64,000 nucleotides of DNA from Nocardioides sp. URHA0032 (lineage in GTDB: Bacteria > Actinomycetota > Actinomycetes > Propionibacteriales > Nocardioidaceae). Positions within the stretch are counted from its first letter, which is position 1. Every line of letters starts with the position of its first letter. Where the stretch lies: assembly GCF_000620645.1 (NCBI RefSeq), contig NZ_JIAV01000015.1, positions 62,001-126,000 of the forward strand, written 5' to 3'. Positions 19,756 to 27,914 of the stretch are shown in pieces. A program made the position numbers and the translations under genes. The notes under the pieces are model-generated. The model had not been told where the DNA came from, searched no databases, and saw only the letters and a program-made list of their open reading frames with translations.

Positions 19756-20926
19756 GCAGGCACTGCTCGAGCGCGTCGCCGCGCTGCTCGCGGAGCACCC
19801 GCCCGCCTCGACCGAGACGATGGACTTCCTGCACGCACGGTTCGACGCCGGCCTCGCGTGGGTGCACTTCCCGGAGGGCCTCGGCGGGCTGGGCCTGCCG
19901 CGGTCGCTCCAGCCGGTCGTCGAGAAGGCGCTGCACGCCGCGGGGGCACCGGACAACGACCCGCGACGGATCGGCATCGGGCTCGGCATGGCCGCGCCCA
20001 CGATCCTCGCGTTCGGCACCGACGAGCAGAAGCACCGCTACCTGCGCCCGCTCTGGTGCGGCGAGGAGGTGTGGTGCCAGCTGTTCTCCGAGCCGGGGGC
20101 GGGCTCGGACCTCGCGGGTCTGGCGACCCGAGCCGTGCTCGACGGCGACACCTGGATCGTCAACGGTCAGAAGGTGTGGACGTCCTCGGCCCACATCGCG
20201 GACCGGGCGATCATCATCGTGCGCACCGACCCCGACCAGCCCAAGCACGCGGGGCTGTCGTACTTCGTGCTCGACATGCACGACCCCGGGGTGGAGGTGC
20301 GACCGCTGCGCCAGATCACCGGTGAGGCGGAGTTCAACGAGGTCTTCCTGACCGACGCCCGGATCCCCGACGCCGACCGGCTCGGCGAGGTCGGCGAGGG
20401 CTGGAAGGTCGCGAACGCGACGCTCTCCAGCGAGCGGGTCGCGATCGGCGGCAGCGCCTTCCCACGCGAGTTCGGCATGGTGATGAAGGTCGCGGAGACC
20501 TGGCGGACCCGGCCGGAGCTGCGCACGGCCGAGACGCACGAGCGGCTGCTGCGCGGCTGGATCGACACCGAGGTCGCGCGCATCACGGCCACCCGGCTGC
20601 GGCAGAAGCTGGCCGCCGGCGTACCCGGCCCCGAGGGCTCCGCGATGAAGCTGTCCTTCGCGCGGATCAACCAGCAGCTCTCGGCGCTCGAGGTCGACCT
20701 GCTCGGCGACGACGGGCTGCGGTACGACAGCTGGGAGATGCGCCGCCCCACGCACGTGGACTTCTTCGGCAAGGACGCCGGCTACCGCTACCTGCGCGCC
20801 AAGGGCAACTCGATCGAGGGCGGGACGTCGGAGGTGCTGCGCAACGTCGTCGCCGAACGTGTACTCGGGCTGCCGACGGAGCACCGTGTCGACAAGGACG
20901 TGCCCTGGAAGGACCTGCCGCGATGA
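19748..20926 (+). CDS. acyl-CoA dehydrogenase, probable catalytic subunit
   Basis: A 392-residue acyl-CoA dehydrogenase with FSEPGAGSDLAG and VWTSSAH in the FAD domain, and IEGGTSEVLRN with the catalytic Glu near the C-terminus. It overlaps the following shorter dehydrogenase by four bases (ATGA). Such pairs in actinobacteria, for example the mycobacterial FadE pairs of sterol degradation, form alpha2beta2 enzymes with one active half. This is the active half by sequence. Substrate unknown; bulky or branched acyl-CoA is likely. Confidence 0.88.
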   Translation: MDEQALLERVAALLAEHPPASTETMDFLHARFDAGLAWVHFPEGLGGLGLPRSLQPVVEKALHAAGAPDNDPRRIGIGLGMAAPTILAFGTDEQKHRYLRPLWCGEEVWCQLFSEPGAGSDLAGLATRAVLDGDTWIVNGQKVWTSSAHIADRAIIIVRTDPDQPKHAGLSYFVLDMHDPGVEVRPLRQITGEAEFNEVFLTDARIPDADRLGEVGEGWKVANATLSSERVAIGGSAFPREFGMVMKVAETWRTRPELRTAETHERLLRGWIDTEVARITATRLRQKLAAGVPGPEGSAMKLSFARINQQLSALEVDLLGDDGLRYDSWEMRRPTHVDFFGKDAGYRYLRAKGNSIEGGTSEVLRNVVAERVLGLPTEHRVDKDVPWKDLPR

Positions 20927-21975
20927 CGACCACCTCCCCCGCGAGCGTCGACCTGCTGGCCGACGACGTCGAGCAGGACCTGCGCGCGTCGGTGCGGAAG
21001 GCGCTGGAGCGGCACGCGCCGGTCGAGCGGCTGAACGCCCTCTACGACGGCGCCGACGAGGTGACGGCGCCGCTGTGGTCGGCGTTCGTCGGGCTCGGCC
21101 TGCCCGGGCTCCTGGTGCCCGAGGAGCTCGGCGGCGCCGGCGCATCGGCCCGTGAGGCCGCGGCGGTGCTGGAGGAGCTCGGCCGGGCCGCGGCCCCCTC
21201 GCCGTTCCTGACCTCCTCGGTCGTGGCGACCACGGCGTTGGTCGCCCTGGGCGACACGACGATCCTGCCGGCGCTCGCGTCGGGCGAGCAGACCGCCGCG
21301 CTCCTGGTGCGGCCGACCGCGCGGCGGCACGGACCGGCGGCGCTCACCACGGTGGGCCTGCCCGCGGACGTCCTCCTGCTCCCCGACGGCGACGCGCTGT
21401 ACGCCGTCCGCGGTGCGGGCGTCACGCCGGTCGGGTCGCTCGACATGACCCGCCCGCTCGCCGAGGTCGACCTCGCGGGAGCCGAGCGGACGCTGGTGTC
21501 CCCGGACGCCGCCGCGGCGATCGACCGGGCGCTGCTCACCGGCGCGGGACTGCTCGCCGCCGAGCAGGTCGGCGTCGCCCGCTGGGCGCTCGAGACCACG
21601 GTCGCCTACCTCAAGGAGCGGCGGCAGTTCGGCCGGGTCGTCGGCGGCTTCCAGGCGATCAAGCACCGGCTCGCCGACCTGTACGCCGAGGTCGAGCAGG
21701 CCGACGCCGCGGCCCGGTACGCCGCCGCGACGCTCGCCACCGACGACCCCGACGCACCCGTGGCGGTCGCCGTCGCGGCCGCCTTCTGCGGCGAGGCCGC
21801 GACGCACGCGGCCGAGGAGGCGGTGCAGTTGCACGGCGGTCTCGGCATGACCTGGGAGCACCCCGCGCACCTGCACCTCAAGCGGGCCAAGGCCGACGAG
21901 CTGCTGCAAGGCACGCCGGAGGCGCACCGCGCGGCGCTCGCCGTACTCGTGAACCTGCCCGGACCGGAGGCCTGA
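20923..21975 (+). CDS. acyl-CoA dehydrogenase-like, probable partner subunit
   Basis: A 350-residue protein with the acyl-CoA dehydrogenase fold but a shortened, degenerate middle domain. The C-terminal helices are recognisable (RRQFGRVVGGFQAIKHRLAD, QLHGGLGMTWEHP). The YEGTSEIQ segment with the catalytic Glu is missing; the chain ends in HLKRAKADELLQG. This is the pattern of the non-catalytic beta subunit of heteromeric FadE enzymes, so it probably pairs with the preceding gene product. Confidence 0.85.
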   Translation: MTTTSPASVDLLADDVEQDLRASVRKALERHAPVERLNALYDGADEVTAPLWSAFVGLGLPGLLVPEELGGAGASAREAAAVLEELGRAAAPSPFLTSSVVATTALVALGDTTILPALASGEQTAALLVRPTARRHGPAALTTVGLPADVLLLPDGDALYAVRGAGVTPVGSLDMTRPLAEVDLAGAERTLVSPDAAAAIDRALLTGAGLLAAEQVGVARWALETTVAYLKERRQFGRVVGGFQAIKHRLADLYAEVEQADAAARYAAATLATDDPDAPVAVAVAAAFCGEAATHAAEEAVQLHGGLGMTWEHPAHLHLKRAKADELLQGTPEAHRAALAVLVNLPGPEA

Positions 21976-21976
21976 C

Positions 21977-23128
21977 GTGGACCTGACCCTGACCGACGAG
22001 CAGCAGGCGTTCCGCGACCTCGCCCGCGACTTCCTCGACCACGAGGCGGTGCCGCACCGCACCCAGTGGGACCGCGACGAGTCCGTCGACCTGGAGATCA
22101 TCGCGAAGATGGCGGAGATCGGGTTCTTCGGGCTCACCATCCCCGAGGAGTACGGCGGCCTCGGCGGCGACTACCTGACCTACGTGCTCGGCATGGAGGA
22201 GCTCGGCCGCGCCGACTCGGCGCTCCGCGGCATCGTCTCGGTCTCGAACGGGCTGTTCGGCAAGTCCGTGCTCGGGTTCGGCACCGAGGAGCAGAAGCAG
22301 GAGTGGCTGCCGCGGATCGCGTCGGGCACGTCCCTCGGCTGCTTCGGGCTGACGGAGCCGGACACCGGCTCCGACGCGGGCAACCTCACCTCGCGGGCGC
22401 GGCGCGACGGTGACGACTACGTCCTCAACGGGCAGAAGCTGTTCATCACCAACGGCACCTGGGCCGACGTGGCGCTCGTCTTCGCGCGCACCAGCGACGA
22501 CGGACCCCGCGGTGTCACGGCGTTCCTCGTGCCGACCGACGCGGCGGGCTTCGAGGCCCGTGAGGTCAAGGGCAAGCTCGGCCTGCGCGGGCAGGCCACC
22601 GCGGAGCTGTTCCTGTCCGACGTGCGGGTGCCGTCCTCGGCCCGCCTCGGCGAGGAGGGCCAGGGCTTCAAGATCGCGATGACGAGCCTCGACAAGGGCC
22701 GCGTCTCGGTCGCCGCCGGCTGCGTGGGCATCGTGCAGGGCTGCCTGGAGACGTCGGTGTCGTACGCGACCTCGCGGACCCAGTTCGGCAAGCAGCTGGC
22801 CGGCTTCCAGCTCGTCCAGGCCCTGATCGCCGACATGTCCGTGGACGCGGACGCGGCCCGGCTGCTGGTCTGGCGGTGCGCCGACCTGATCGACCGCGGG
22901 GAGCCGTTCGGCACCGCCGCCTCGAAGGCCAAGCTGTTCGCGTCCGAGGCCGCCGTACGCGCCGCCAACAACGCGATCCAGGTGTACGGCGGCGCCGGGT
23001 ACGTCGACGAGCACCCCGCCGAGAAGTACCTGCGCGATGCCCGCGTGATGACGCTCTACGAGGGCACCAGCCAGATCCAGAAGCTGCTCATCGGCCGCGC
23101 CGAGACCGGCGTGAACGCCTTCGTCTGA
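21977..23128 (+). CDS. acyl-CoA dehydrogenase
   Basis: A full-length 383-residue acyl-CoA dehydrogenase. GLTEPDTGSDAG and LFITNG are in the FAD domain, and RTQFGKQLAGFQL and IQVYGGAGY are in the C-terminal domain. LYEGTSQIQK carries the catalytic Glu. It looks like the short-chain/glutaryl-type family used in beta-oxidation. The start is a GTG one base after the previous stop. As the fourth dehydrogenase of the operon it probably handles a shorter intermediate. Confidence 0.92.
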   Translation: MDLTLTDEQQAFRDLARDFLDHEAVPHRTQWDRDESVDLEIIAKMAEIGFFGLTIPEEYGGLGGDYLTYVLGMEELGRADSALRGIVSVSNGLFGKSVLGFGTEEQKQEWLPRIASGTSLGCFGLTEPDTGSDAGNLTSRARRDGDDYVLNGQKLFITNGTWADVALVFARTSDDGPRGVTAFLVPTDAAGFEAREVKGKLGLRGQATAELFLSDVRVPSSARLGEEGQGFKIAMTSLDKGRVSVAAGCVGIVQGCLETSVSYATSRTQFGKQLAGFQLVQALIADMSVDADAARLLVWRCADLIDRGEPFGTAASKAKLFASEAAVRAANNAIQVYGGAGYVDEHPAEKYLRDARVMTLYEGTSQIQKLLIGRAETGVNAFV

Positions 23129-23140
23129 CAGGAGAGAGCC

Positions 23141-24079
23141 GTGCCCCTCGACCCCGAGCTCGCCGTACTGCTCCAGCTGATCGCCGGCGCCGGGCACCCG
23201 CCGATGTCCCAGCAGACGCCCGAGGAGGCCCGTCGCGGCTTCCGGGCGCTGACGGTCGACATGCGCGACCCCGCATCGCTGCCCGCCGTCGCGTCGGTCG
23301 AGGAGACGACGGTCCCGGGTGGGTCCGGCGGCCGCCGGGCGCGCATCTACCGTCCCGACCTCGCCGGCCCGCTGCCGACCGTCGTGATGTTCCACGGCGG
23401 CGGATTCGTGATCGGCGACCTCGACACCCACGAGCTCAACGCCCGGACGCTGGCCACCGGCTGCGAGGCCGTGGTCGTGGCCGTCGACTACCGCCTCGCG
23501 CCGGAGGACCCGTTCCCGGCCGCTGTCGAGGACGCGGTCGCCGCCACCCGATGGGCCGCTACGCGCGTCGCCGAGCTCGGCGGCTCCGACCGGCTCGCCG
23601 TCGCGGGCGACAGCGCCGGCGGCAACCTGGCCGCCGTCGCCGCCCAGGCGATGCGGGACGAGGGGGTGGCGCTCGCCGGCCAGCTGCTGATGTACCCCGT
23701 GACCGACATGTACGGCCGGTACCCGTCGCAGACCGAGAACGCCGAGGGCTACTTCCTCGACCTCGACGCGATGATCTGGTTCGACCAGCAGTACGCCGGC
23801 CACCTCGCCCAGGCCGCCCGCGACGACCCGCGGCTGGCACCGCTGCACGGCCGCCTCGAGGGCCTGCCGCCCGCCGTCGTGGTGGTCGCCGAGTTCGACC
23901 CGCTGCGCGACGACGGCCTCGCGTACGCCGCCGCGCTCGCCGACGCCGGCGTACCGGTCGAGGTCCGCAGGTTCGCCGGACTCATCCACGGCTTCTTCGA
24001 CATGAGCGCGCACTCCGCCGCGGCGCGCGCGGCAGCCGACGAGACCACCGCACTGTTCCGCAGGGTGCTGCACGGGTAG
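23141..24079 (+). CDS. alpha/beta hydrolase, hormone-sensitive lipase family
   Basis: A 312-residue cytoplasmic esterase. The oxyanion-hole motif is FHGGGFVIGD (about 84-93), the nucleophile elbow GDSAGGN, the acid the Asp of EFDPLRDDG, and the base the His of GLIHGFFDM. No signal peptide is seen. The GTG start follows AGGAGAGAGCC, 12 bases after the last dehydrogenase, so it is the last operon gene. It may release the acid from an ester before activation to the CoA thioester. Confidence 0.9.
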   Translation: MPLDPELAVLLQLIAGAGHPPMSQQTPEEARRGFRALTVDMRDPASLPAVASVEETTVPGGSGGRRARIYRPDLAGPLPTVVMFHGGGFVIGDLDTHELNARTLATGCEAVVVAVDYRLAPEDPFPAAVEDAVAATRWAATRVAELGGSDRLAVAGDSAGGNLAAVAAQAMRDEGVALAGQLLMYPVTDMYGRYPSQTENAEGYFLDLDAMIWFDQQYAGHLAQAARDDPRLAPLHGRLEGLPPAVVVVAEFDPLRDDGLAYAAALADAGVPVEVRRFAGLIHGFFDMSAHSAAARAAADETTALFRRVLHG

Positions 24080-24193
24080 CCGATCGCTCGGTCCGGGCGA
24101 CGGGTGGCCGGACTCCCTCGACGTTCCCAGATGCTCATCTCGCGCCCATGATGAGTGGTGGACGAGTGATGCTGGATCGGAGGGATTCCTGCG

Positions 24194-24813
24194 ATGCGCG
24201 TATCAAGCACTTCCGCCGGGATCTTGGCTCTGGCGGCGGCCGTCGGCGTCGCCGCACCGGTGTCGGCGGACATCATCGGCACTCCCCATGACGACCGGAT
24301 CCGCGGTACCGCGCATCACGACTGGATCGAGGGCCGCGCCGGAGACGACGTCATCCGTGGCCTCGGGGGGGCCGGACTTCCTGTTCGGCGATCCGGGCAA
24401 CAACACCTTGCGGGGAGGTTCGGGGCTGGACTTTCCTCAACGGGTCGGGTGGCGACGACGCGCTTCACTTCGGTCGTGGTGGCGACTACGGCCTCGGGCT
24501 GAGTGGGTCAGACCGGATGTGGGGTGGTCCCGGCGGCGAACGGCCTCTGCAGGGAGGTCCGGGCCCGGACAGGATCTGGGGCAGGTCGGGCAACGATCGC
24601 CTGTTCGGCGATGCGGACAGCGACAGGATCTGGCCCGGTCGGGGCGCCGACAAGACCGATGCCGGCTTCGGCGATGACCGGATCGTCGTCCGCGCGGACG
24701 GCGACCCGGACGCGATCGAGTGCGGGCCGGGACATGACGTCGTGGTCTACCGCGTGCGATCGGAGGCGACCGACGAGCTGAGTGGCTGCGAGCACGTCAT
24801 CGTGAGGCCGTGA
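24194..24813 (+). pseudogene. secreted RTX-like calcium-binding repeat protein, two frameshifts
   Basis: A signal peptide (MRVSSTSAG to APVSAD) is followed by glycine/aspartate-rich nonapeptide-like repeats such as GTPHDDRIRG and GRAGDDVIRG. The frame breaks at a run of seven G (24365-24371). The repeats continue in the next frame (GGPDFLFGDPGNNTLRGG) and shift again at TTT (24432-24434) into a third frame that runs to the stop with ECGPGHDVV and GCEHVIV. One base too many at each run would restore a continuous protein of about 205 residues. Either a recent pseudogene or sequence error. A good ribosome site (GGAGGGATTCCTGCG) precedes the ATG. Confidence 0.7.
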
Positions 24814-24991
24814 GCGGCAGGTCATGGATCGAGCGCCCTGCTCGGCGTACCCGACGAGAGTGCCTTCTGCCGTGCGCCGGCACCCGGTGGGATGACGCAG
24901 ATCGGCGCGCGGATCTCGGCCCGAGCGGATGCTCGGATCGCGACTGCAGATCCGTGCTGGCGGACGCGCACACGACGGCGTTCGAGTGCGG

Positions 24992-25579
24992 TCAGCGCAC
25001 GGTGATCGTCCGGTCAACGCGAATGGTCTGCGTTCCTTGTTGGTAGAAGTGGTCGGCCGAACGTTGGTAGTCGACATCGACCGCCTTGAGGTGAGCAACG
25101 CCCCGTCGGGTCGGCGTCAGCGTGACGAAGAGGTAGTCACTGTGCGGTGCCACCCCGTAGTCGAAACGCATGGGTGGCTTGAACGCCTCGATGGTGCTGC
25201 AAACCGAGCCTGGGTCGTGCACCGAACCGATCGGCTCCTCGCCCCCAGCCATATGGCAGAGCCAGAACGTGGCATCAGCCTTGGCGGTATTGCTAGAGAA
25301 CGTCGCGTCGAGCCCGTCAATCGTGACTTGCTCAGGGGAGCCGCTGGCCTGAGGGAAGATGACGGTCGTCGAGAGAGCCGCACCAGACAGAGGGAGCGGG
25401 TCAGAGCTGTAGGAGTCGCCGAGGCCACTGAATGCCGACGGGTGCGTCCACCAGCGCCACGCCATCGCGCCCGCCGCTACTAGTACGACTGCGACCATGG
25501 CCGCCAGGACGAGGTTGCGACGACGGCGCGCCCGGGCCGCAGGGTCCGAGGTTGCAGGCACACCCGTGGTGACAGACAC
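24992..25579 (-). CDS. hypothetical single-pass membrane protein
   Basis: No family recognised. The 195-residue product has a short cytoplasmic N-terminus with RARRRRN, one transmembrane segment (about 23-41, LVLAAMVAVVLVAAG) and a 150-residue extracytoplasmic part with two cysteines (in FWLCHMAG and GSVCSTIEA) that could pair. The GTG at 25579 gives MSVTTGVPATS. The gene is isolated in a loose, lower-density stretch with less extreme codon bias than its neighbours, which suggests accessory DNA. Confidence 0.65.
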   Translation of the reverse strand: MSVTTGVPATSDPAARARRRRNLVLAAMVAVVLVAAGAMAWRWWTHPSAFSGLGDSYSSDPLPLSGAALSTTVIFPQASGSPEQVTIDGLDATFSSNTAKADATFWLCHMAGGEEPIGSVHDPGSVCSTIEAFKPPMRFDYGVAPHSDYLFVTLTPTRRGVAHLKAVDVDYQRSADHFYQQGTQTIRVDRTITVR

Positions 25580-26065
25580 GCACCGATCCTGTCATCGACC
25601 CACCCCGATCCCCGTGACGTCGTTGATTCCGACGACACCCGACCATCGGCGGATCCGCATCCTTCGAGACCGTGCCCGGATGCCGCCAGCGCTCCAGCAG
25701 CGAGCTCGGCTGGGACGTCGGGCCGCCGATGGTTGCCCTCGCGGGGTCGGCCGGATGGACTCGAAGCCAGGCGATCGTGACCAGTTCGGTCTCGTCGCGG
25801 CGGGTGGTCGCCGCCGGCTCCCGGCTTTCGGGTCCTGGCCCCGTGTCCGTGGCTTCCTGGCCGTGGGTGGTTGCGACCGACAGGGCAGCTACGGGAAGGG
25901 TGGGTGGGTGGTCGTCGCCGGTTCCCGGCTTTCCTGCGTGCGGTCCCGGGGGGTCGCGCCGGCTGTGGAAGCGGCTCGGAATCGTGACCTGTTCGTTACC
26001 CAGGACCCTGTGGAGCAAGGGGTTCTGGGCCTCTCGATGTCGGTGGCCGGTGCTTGAGTAGCACC
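25580..26065. other. intergenic region without convincing gene
   Basis: About 486 bp between the membrane protein and the HNH gene. Open frames exist on both strands but their predicted products lack protein-like composition or family features. It contains imperfect direct repeats (separate entry), which suggests a rearranged or decayed stretch. Confidence 0.5.
25802..25933 (+). repeat. pair of imperfect 28-bp direct repeats
   Basis: A 28-base unit beginning GGGTGGTCG and ending CCCGGCTTTC occurs at 25802-25829 and 25906-25933, with 26 of 28 identical. A second pair, ATCGTGACC(A/T)GTTCG, occurs at 25774-25788 and 25981-25995 in the same orientation. All lie upstream of the DUF222/HNH gene. 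Confidence 0.7.
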
Positions 26066-27229
26066 ATGACAGCGATGGCCACACCCCGGCACCGGGTCTC
26101 GGTCGCGGTCGCGCAGATGCGCGACCTGGCCGGCTCGGTGACCGATGCGTCGGTGTGGTCCATGGACGCCGCCGAGACCACCGCGACCCTCGTGGCGATC
26201 ACCCGGCTGAAGGCGCAGGTCGCCGAGCTCGAGGCCCGGGTGGCCGAGCACGCCGACGACGAGACGGTGGACGCGTGGGCGCACCGGACCCGGCAGACCA
26301 AGCCCGTGGTGCTGGGCCAAGTGCGGCTCGGCCAGGCGCTGGTCACCCGGGGCCATGTCCGCGACGCGCTGGCCGCGGGTGACCTGGTGGTCGAGCAGGC
26401 CCGGGTGATCGTCGCCGCGCTCGACCAGCTGCCCGGCGACCTCGACACCGCCCTGGTGGGTCGGGCCGAGCGGCACCTGGTGGCCGCCGGCCGCGAGCAC
26501 ACCGCCCCGACACTGCGGATCCTCGGCAAGCGACTGATGGACGTGGTCGCCCCCGACCTGGCCGATGAGTACGAAGCGAAGCAGCTCGCCCGCGAAGAGG
26601 CCGACGCCATGCTGGCCACCAGGCTGGAGATGTGGGACGACGGGCACGGCAAGTGCCACGGCCGGTTCACGGTCCCGTCCTTCCACGGTGCCGCGCTGAA
26701 GAAGATGCTGCTCGCGATCGCCGCCCCCAAACGACAGGAACGGCCAGAACCCGGGGTTCCGCTGCGCCCCGGACCCGAACGCCGGGGCCGGGCGTTCTGC
26801 GAGCTCCTCGAGCGCTACCCCGCCCACCAGCTCCCCCAGACCGGCGGCGTATCCGCCACCATCGTGGTCACCATGACCCTCGACAGCCTGCTCGGGAAGC
26901 TCGAGCAGGCCGCACTCCTGGACACCGGGGAGAAGATCACCGCCTCGCAGGCCCGCCGGCTGGCCTGCGAGGCCGGGATCATCCCCGCCGTCCTCGGCGG
27001 CAACTCCGAGGTCCTCGACCTCGGCCGCACCCGCCGGTTCCACACCAAGTCCCAACGGACCGCGATCGCGATCCGGGACCAGCACTGCACCGAACCCGGC
27101 TGCGATTGGCCACCGGCGATGTGCCACGCCCATCACGACATCCCGTGGAGCCGCGGCGGACCCACCGACGTCGAGCACGGCCGACTCCTCTGCCCCAAGC
27201 ACCACGCCAGGTTCCACCGACGGAACTAG
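26066..27229 (+). CDS. DUF222 / 13E12-family HNH endonuclease-like protein
   Basis: A 387-residue member of the actinobacterial 13E12-repeat family: an N-terminal DUF222 helical region with ETTATLVAITRLKAQVAELEA (split here as about residues 37-57) and a C-terminal HNH-type zinc-nuclease module. The module reads CTEPGCDW, HAHHDIPWSRGG and LLCPKHHARFH. The central Asn is replaced: VEHGRLLC has His where DN is common. These genes occur in many scattered copies and are often treated as mobile or repetitive; the function is not established. ATG 26066 was preferred to a TTG 12 bases upstream. Confidence 0.8.
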   Translation: MTAMATPRHRVSVAVAQMRDLAGSVTDASVWSMDAAETTATLVAITRLKAQVAELEARVAEHADDETVDAWAHRTRQTKPVVLGQVRLGQALVTRGHVRDALAAGDLVVEQARVIVAALDQLPGDLDTALVGRAERHLVAAGREHTAPTLRILGKRLMDVVAPDLADEYEAKQLAREEADAMLATRLEMWDDGHGKCHGRFTVPSFHGAALKKMLLAIAAPKRQERPEPGVPLRPGPERRGRAFCELLERYPAHQLPQTGGVSATIVVTMTLDSLLGKLEQAALLDTGEKITASQARRLACEAGIIPAVLGGNSEVLDLGRTRRFHTKSQRTAIAIRDQHCTEPGCDWPPAMCHAHHDIPWSRGGPTDVEHGRLLCPKHHARFHRRN

Positions 27230-27353
27230 ACCGACCGGTCGGACGAAGCACCACCACAGACCGGCCGGCGGGCCGTCGTGCCCGCGAGCACCCAACGCCG
27301 CGAACCGCGCGAAGAGCTACGGATCCGGATGCGGAGTCCTCACCGAACCGGAG

Positions 27354-27512
27354 TCAGGTGCCGCCGCCACCAGTGCCGCCGCCCAGCCCGCGCTGATTGG
27401 AGTGAGGGCCATGCCTGTCCGCTGACCGTGAACCGAGGCGGTTGCGCCTGTCCAGTCGCCAGGCCGCGATGAGGACCAGGACAACCACAACGACGAGCAC
27501 TATCCACAGCAT
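27354..27512 (-). CDS. small membrane protein (52 residues)
   Basis: A short gene with a strong ribosome site: GGAGG lies six bases before ATG 27512. The product starts MLWIVLVVVVLVLIAAWRL, one transmembrane helix, then a basic stretch (DRRNR) and a flexible Gly/Ser/His-rich tail ending GGGTGGGGT. It has no signal-peptidase site and resembles the single-pass small hypothetical membrane proteins common in Nocardioidaceae. Function unknown. Confidence 0.6.
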   Translation of the reverse strand: MLWIVLVVVVVLVLIAAWRLDRRNRLGSRSADRHGPHSNQRGLGGGTGGGGT

Positions 27513-27914
27513 GACGAACCTCCGCGTCCTGACCTCATCAGGGTGCTCCGTGAAGCGGCACCATGTCGATGGGCGGTTGCCCGGTCTTCGGCATCGTGGG
27601 CGCTGGCCGCTGACGTCAGCTACCTACGCGGAATCGCCGAGCGAGTTCGGCGCGAAGGCGCTCGACCAGCACTTCTGCCCGCGCCTCCATGACCTCGTCG
27701 ACCCGGACCTTCTCGGAGAGTTCCATCGCCACCCAGACTCCATCGTCGAGACGACACTTCTCCCGACCCCGGTCGGTCAACGCGGCGATGAGGTCGTCTC
27801 GCGACGGTGTGACGCACCTCGGAACCGCGCTCGTCGCGGGCGATCCGGGCGCAGCAAGTCGCTCTCCTGACGACGCCGTGCAGCCGGTGTCGATCGCCCG
27901 GCTGTCGAGGGGTC
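27513..27914. other. intergenic region, one weak coding remnant
   Basis: About 400 bp between the small membrane protein and the glycosyltransferase. The only protein-like stretch is the minus-strand frame described in the next entry; otherwise nothing was recognised. Confidence 0.45.
27616..27780 (-). CDS. possible small or truncated hypothetical protein
   Basis: The minus frame ending at 27616 reads LTDRGREKCRLDDGVW, MELSEKVRVDEVMEAR and VLVERLRAELARRF, with natural amino-acid composition and high GC at third positions. No good start was found: TTG 27780 has no ribosome site, and the protein-like reading continues about 12 codons further upstream (PSRDDLIAA). It may be the 3' remnant of a larger gene. 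Confidence 0.25.
   Translation of the reverse strand: MTDRGREKCRLDDGVWVAMELSEKVRVDEVMEARAEVLVERLRAELARRFRVGS

Noticed and set aside
24362..24440. Programmed frameshifting as the explanation of the RTX-like gene
   Set aside because: Two shifts in the same direction at unrelated runs, without a downstream structure or slippery heptamer pattern, fit error or decay better.
25497..26057. Plus-strand frame of 186 codons in the gap before the HNH gene
   Set aside because: Starts inside the opposite-strand membrane gene, has no ribosome site, and its composition is not protein-like.
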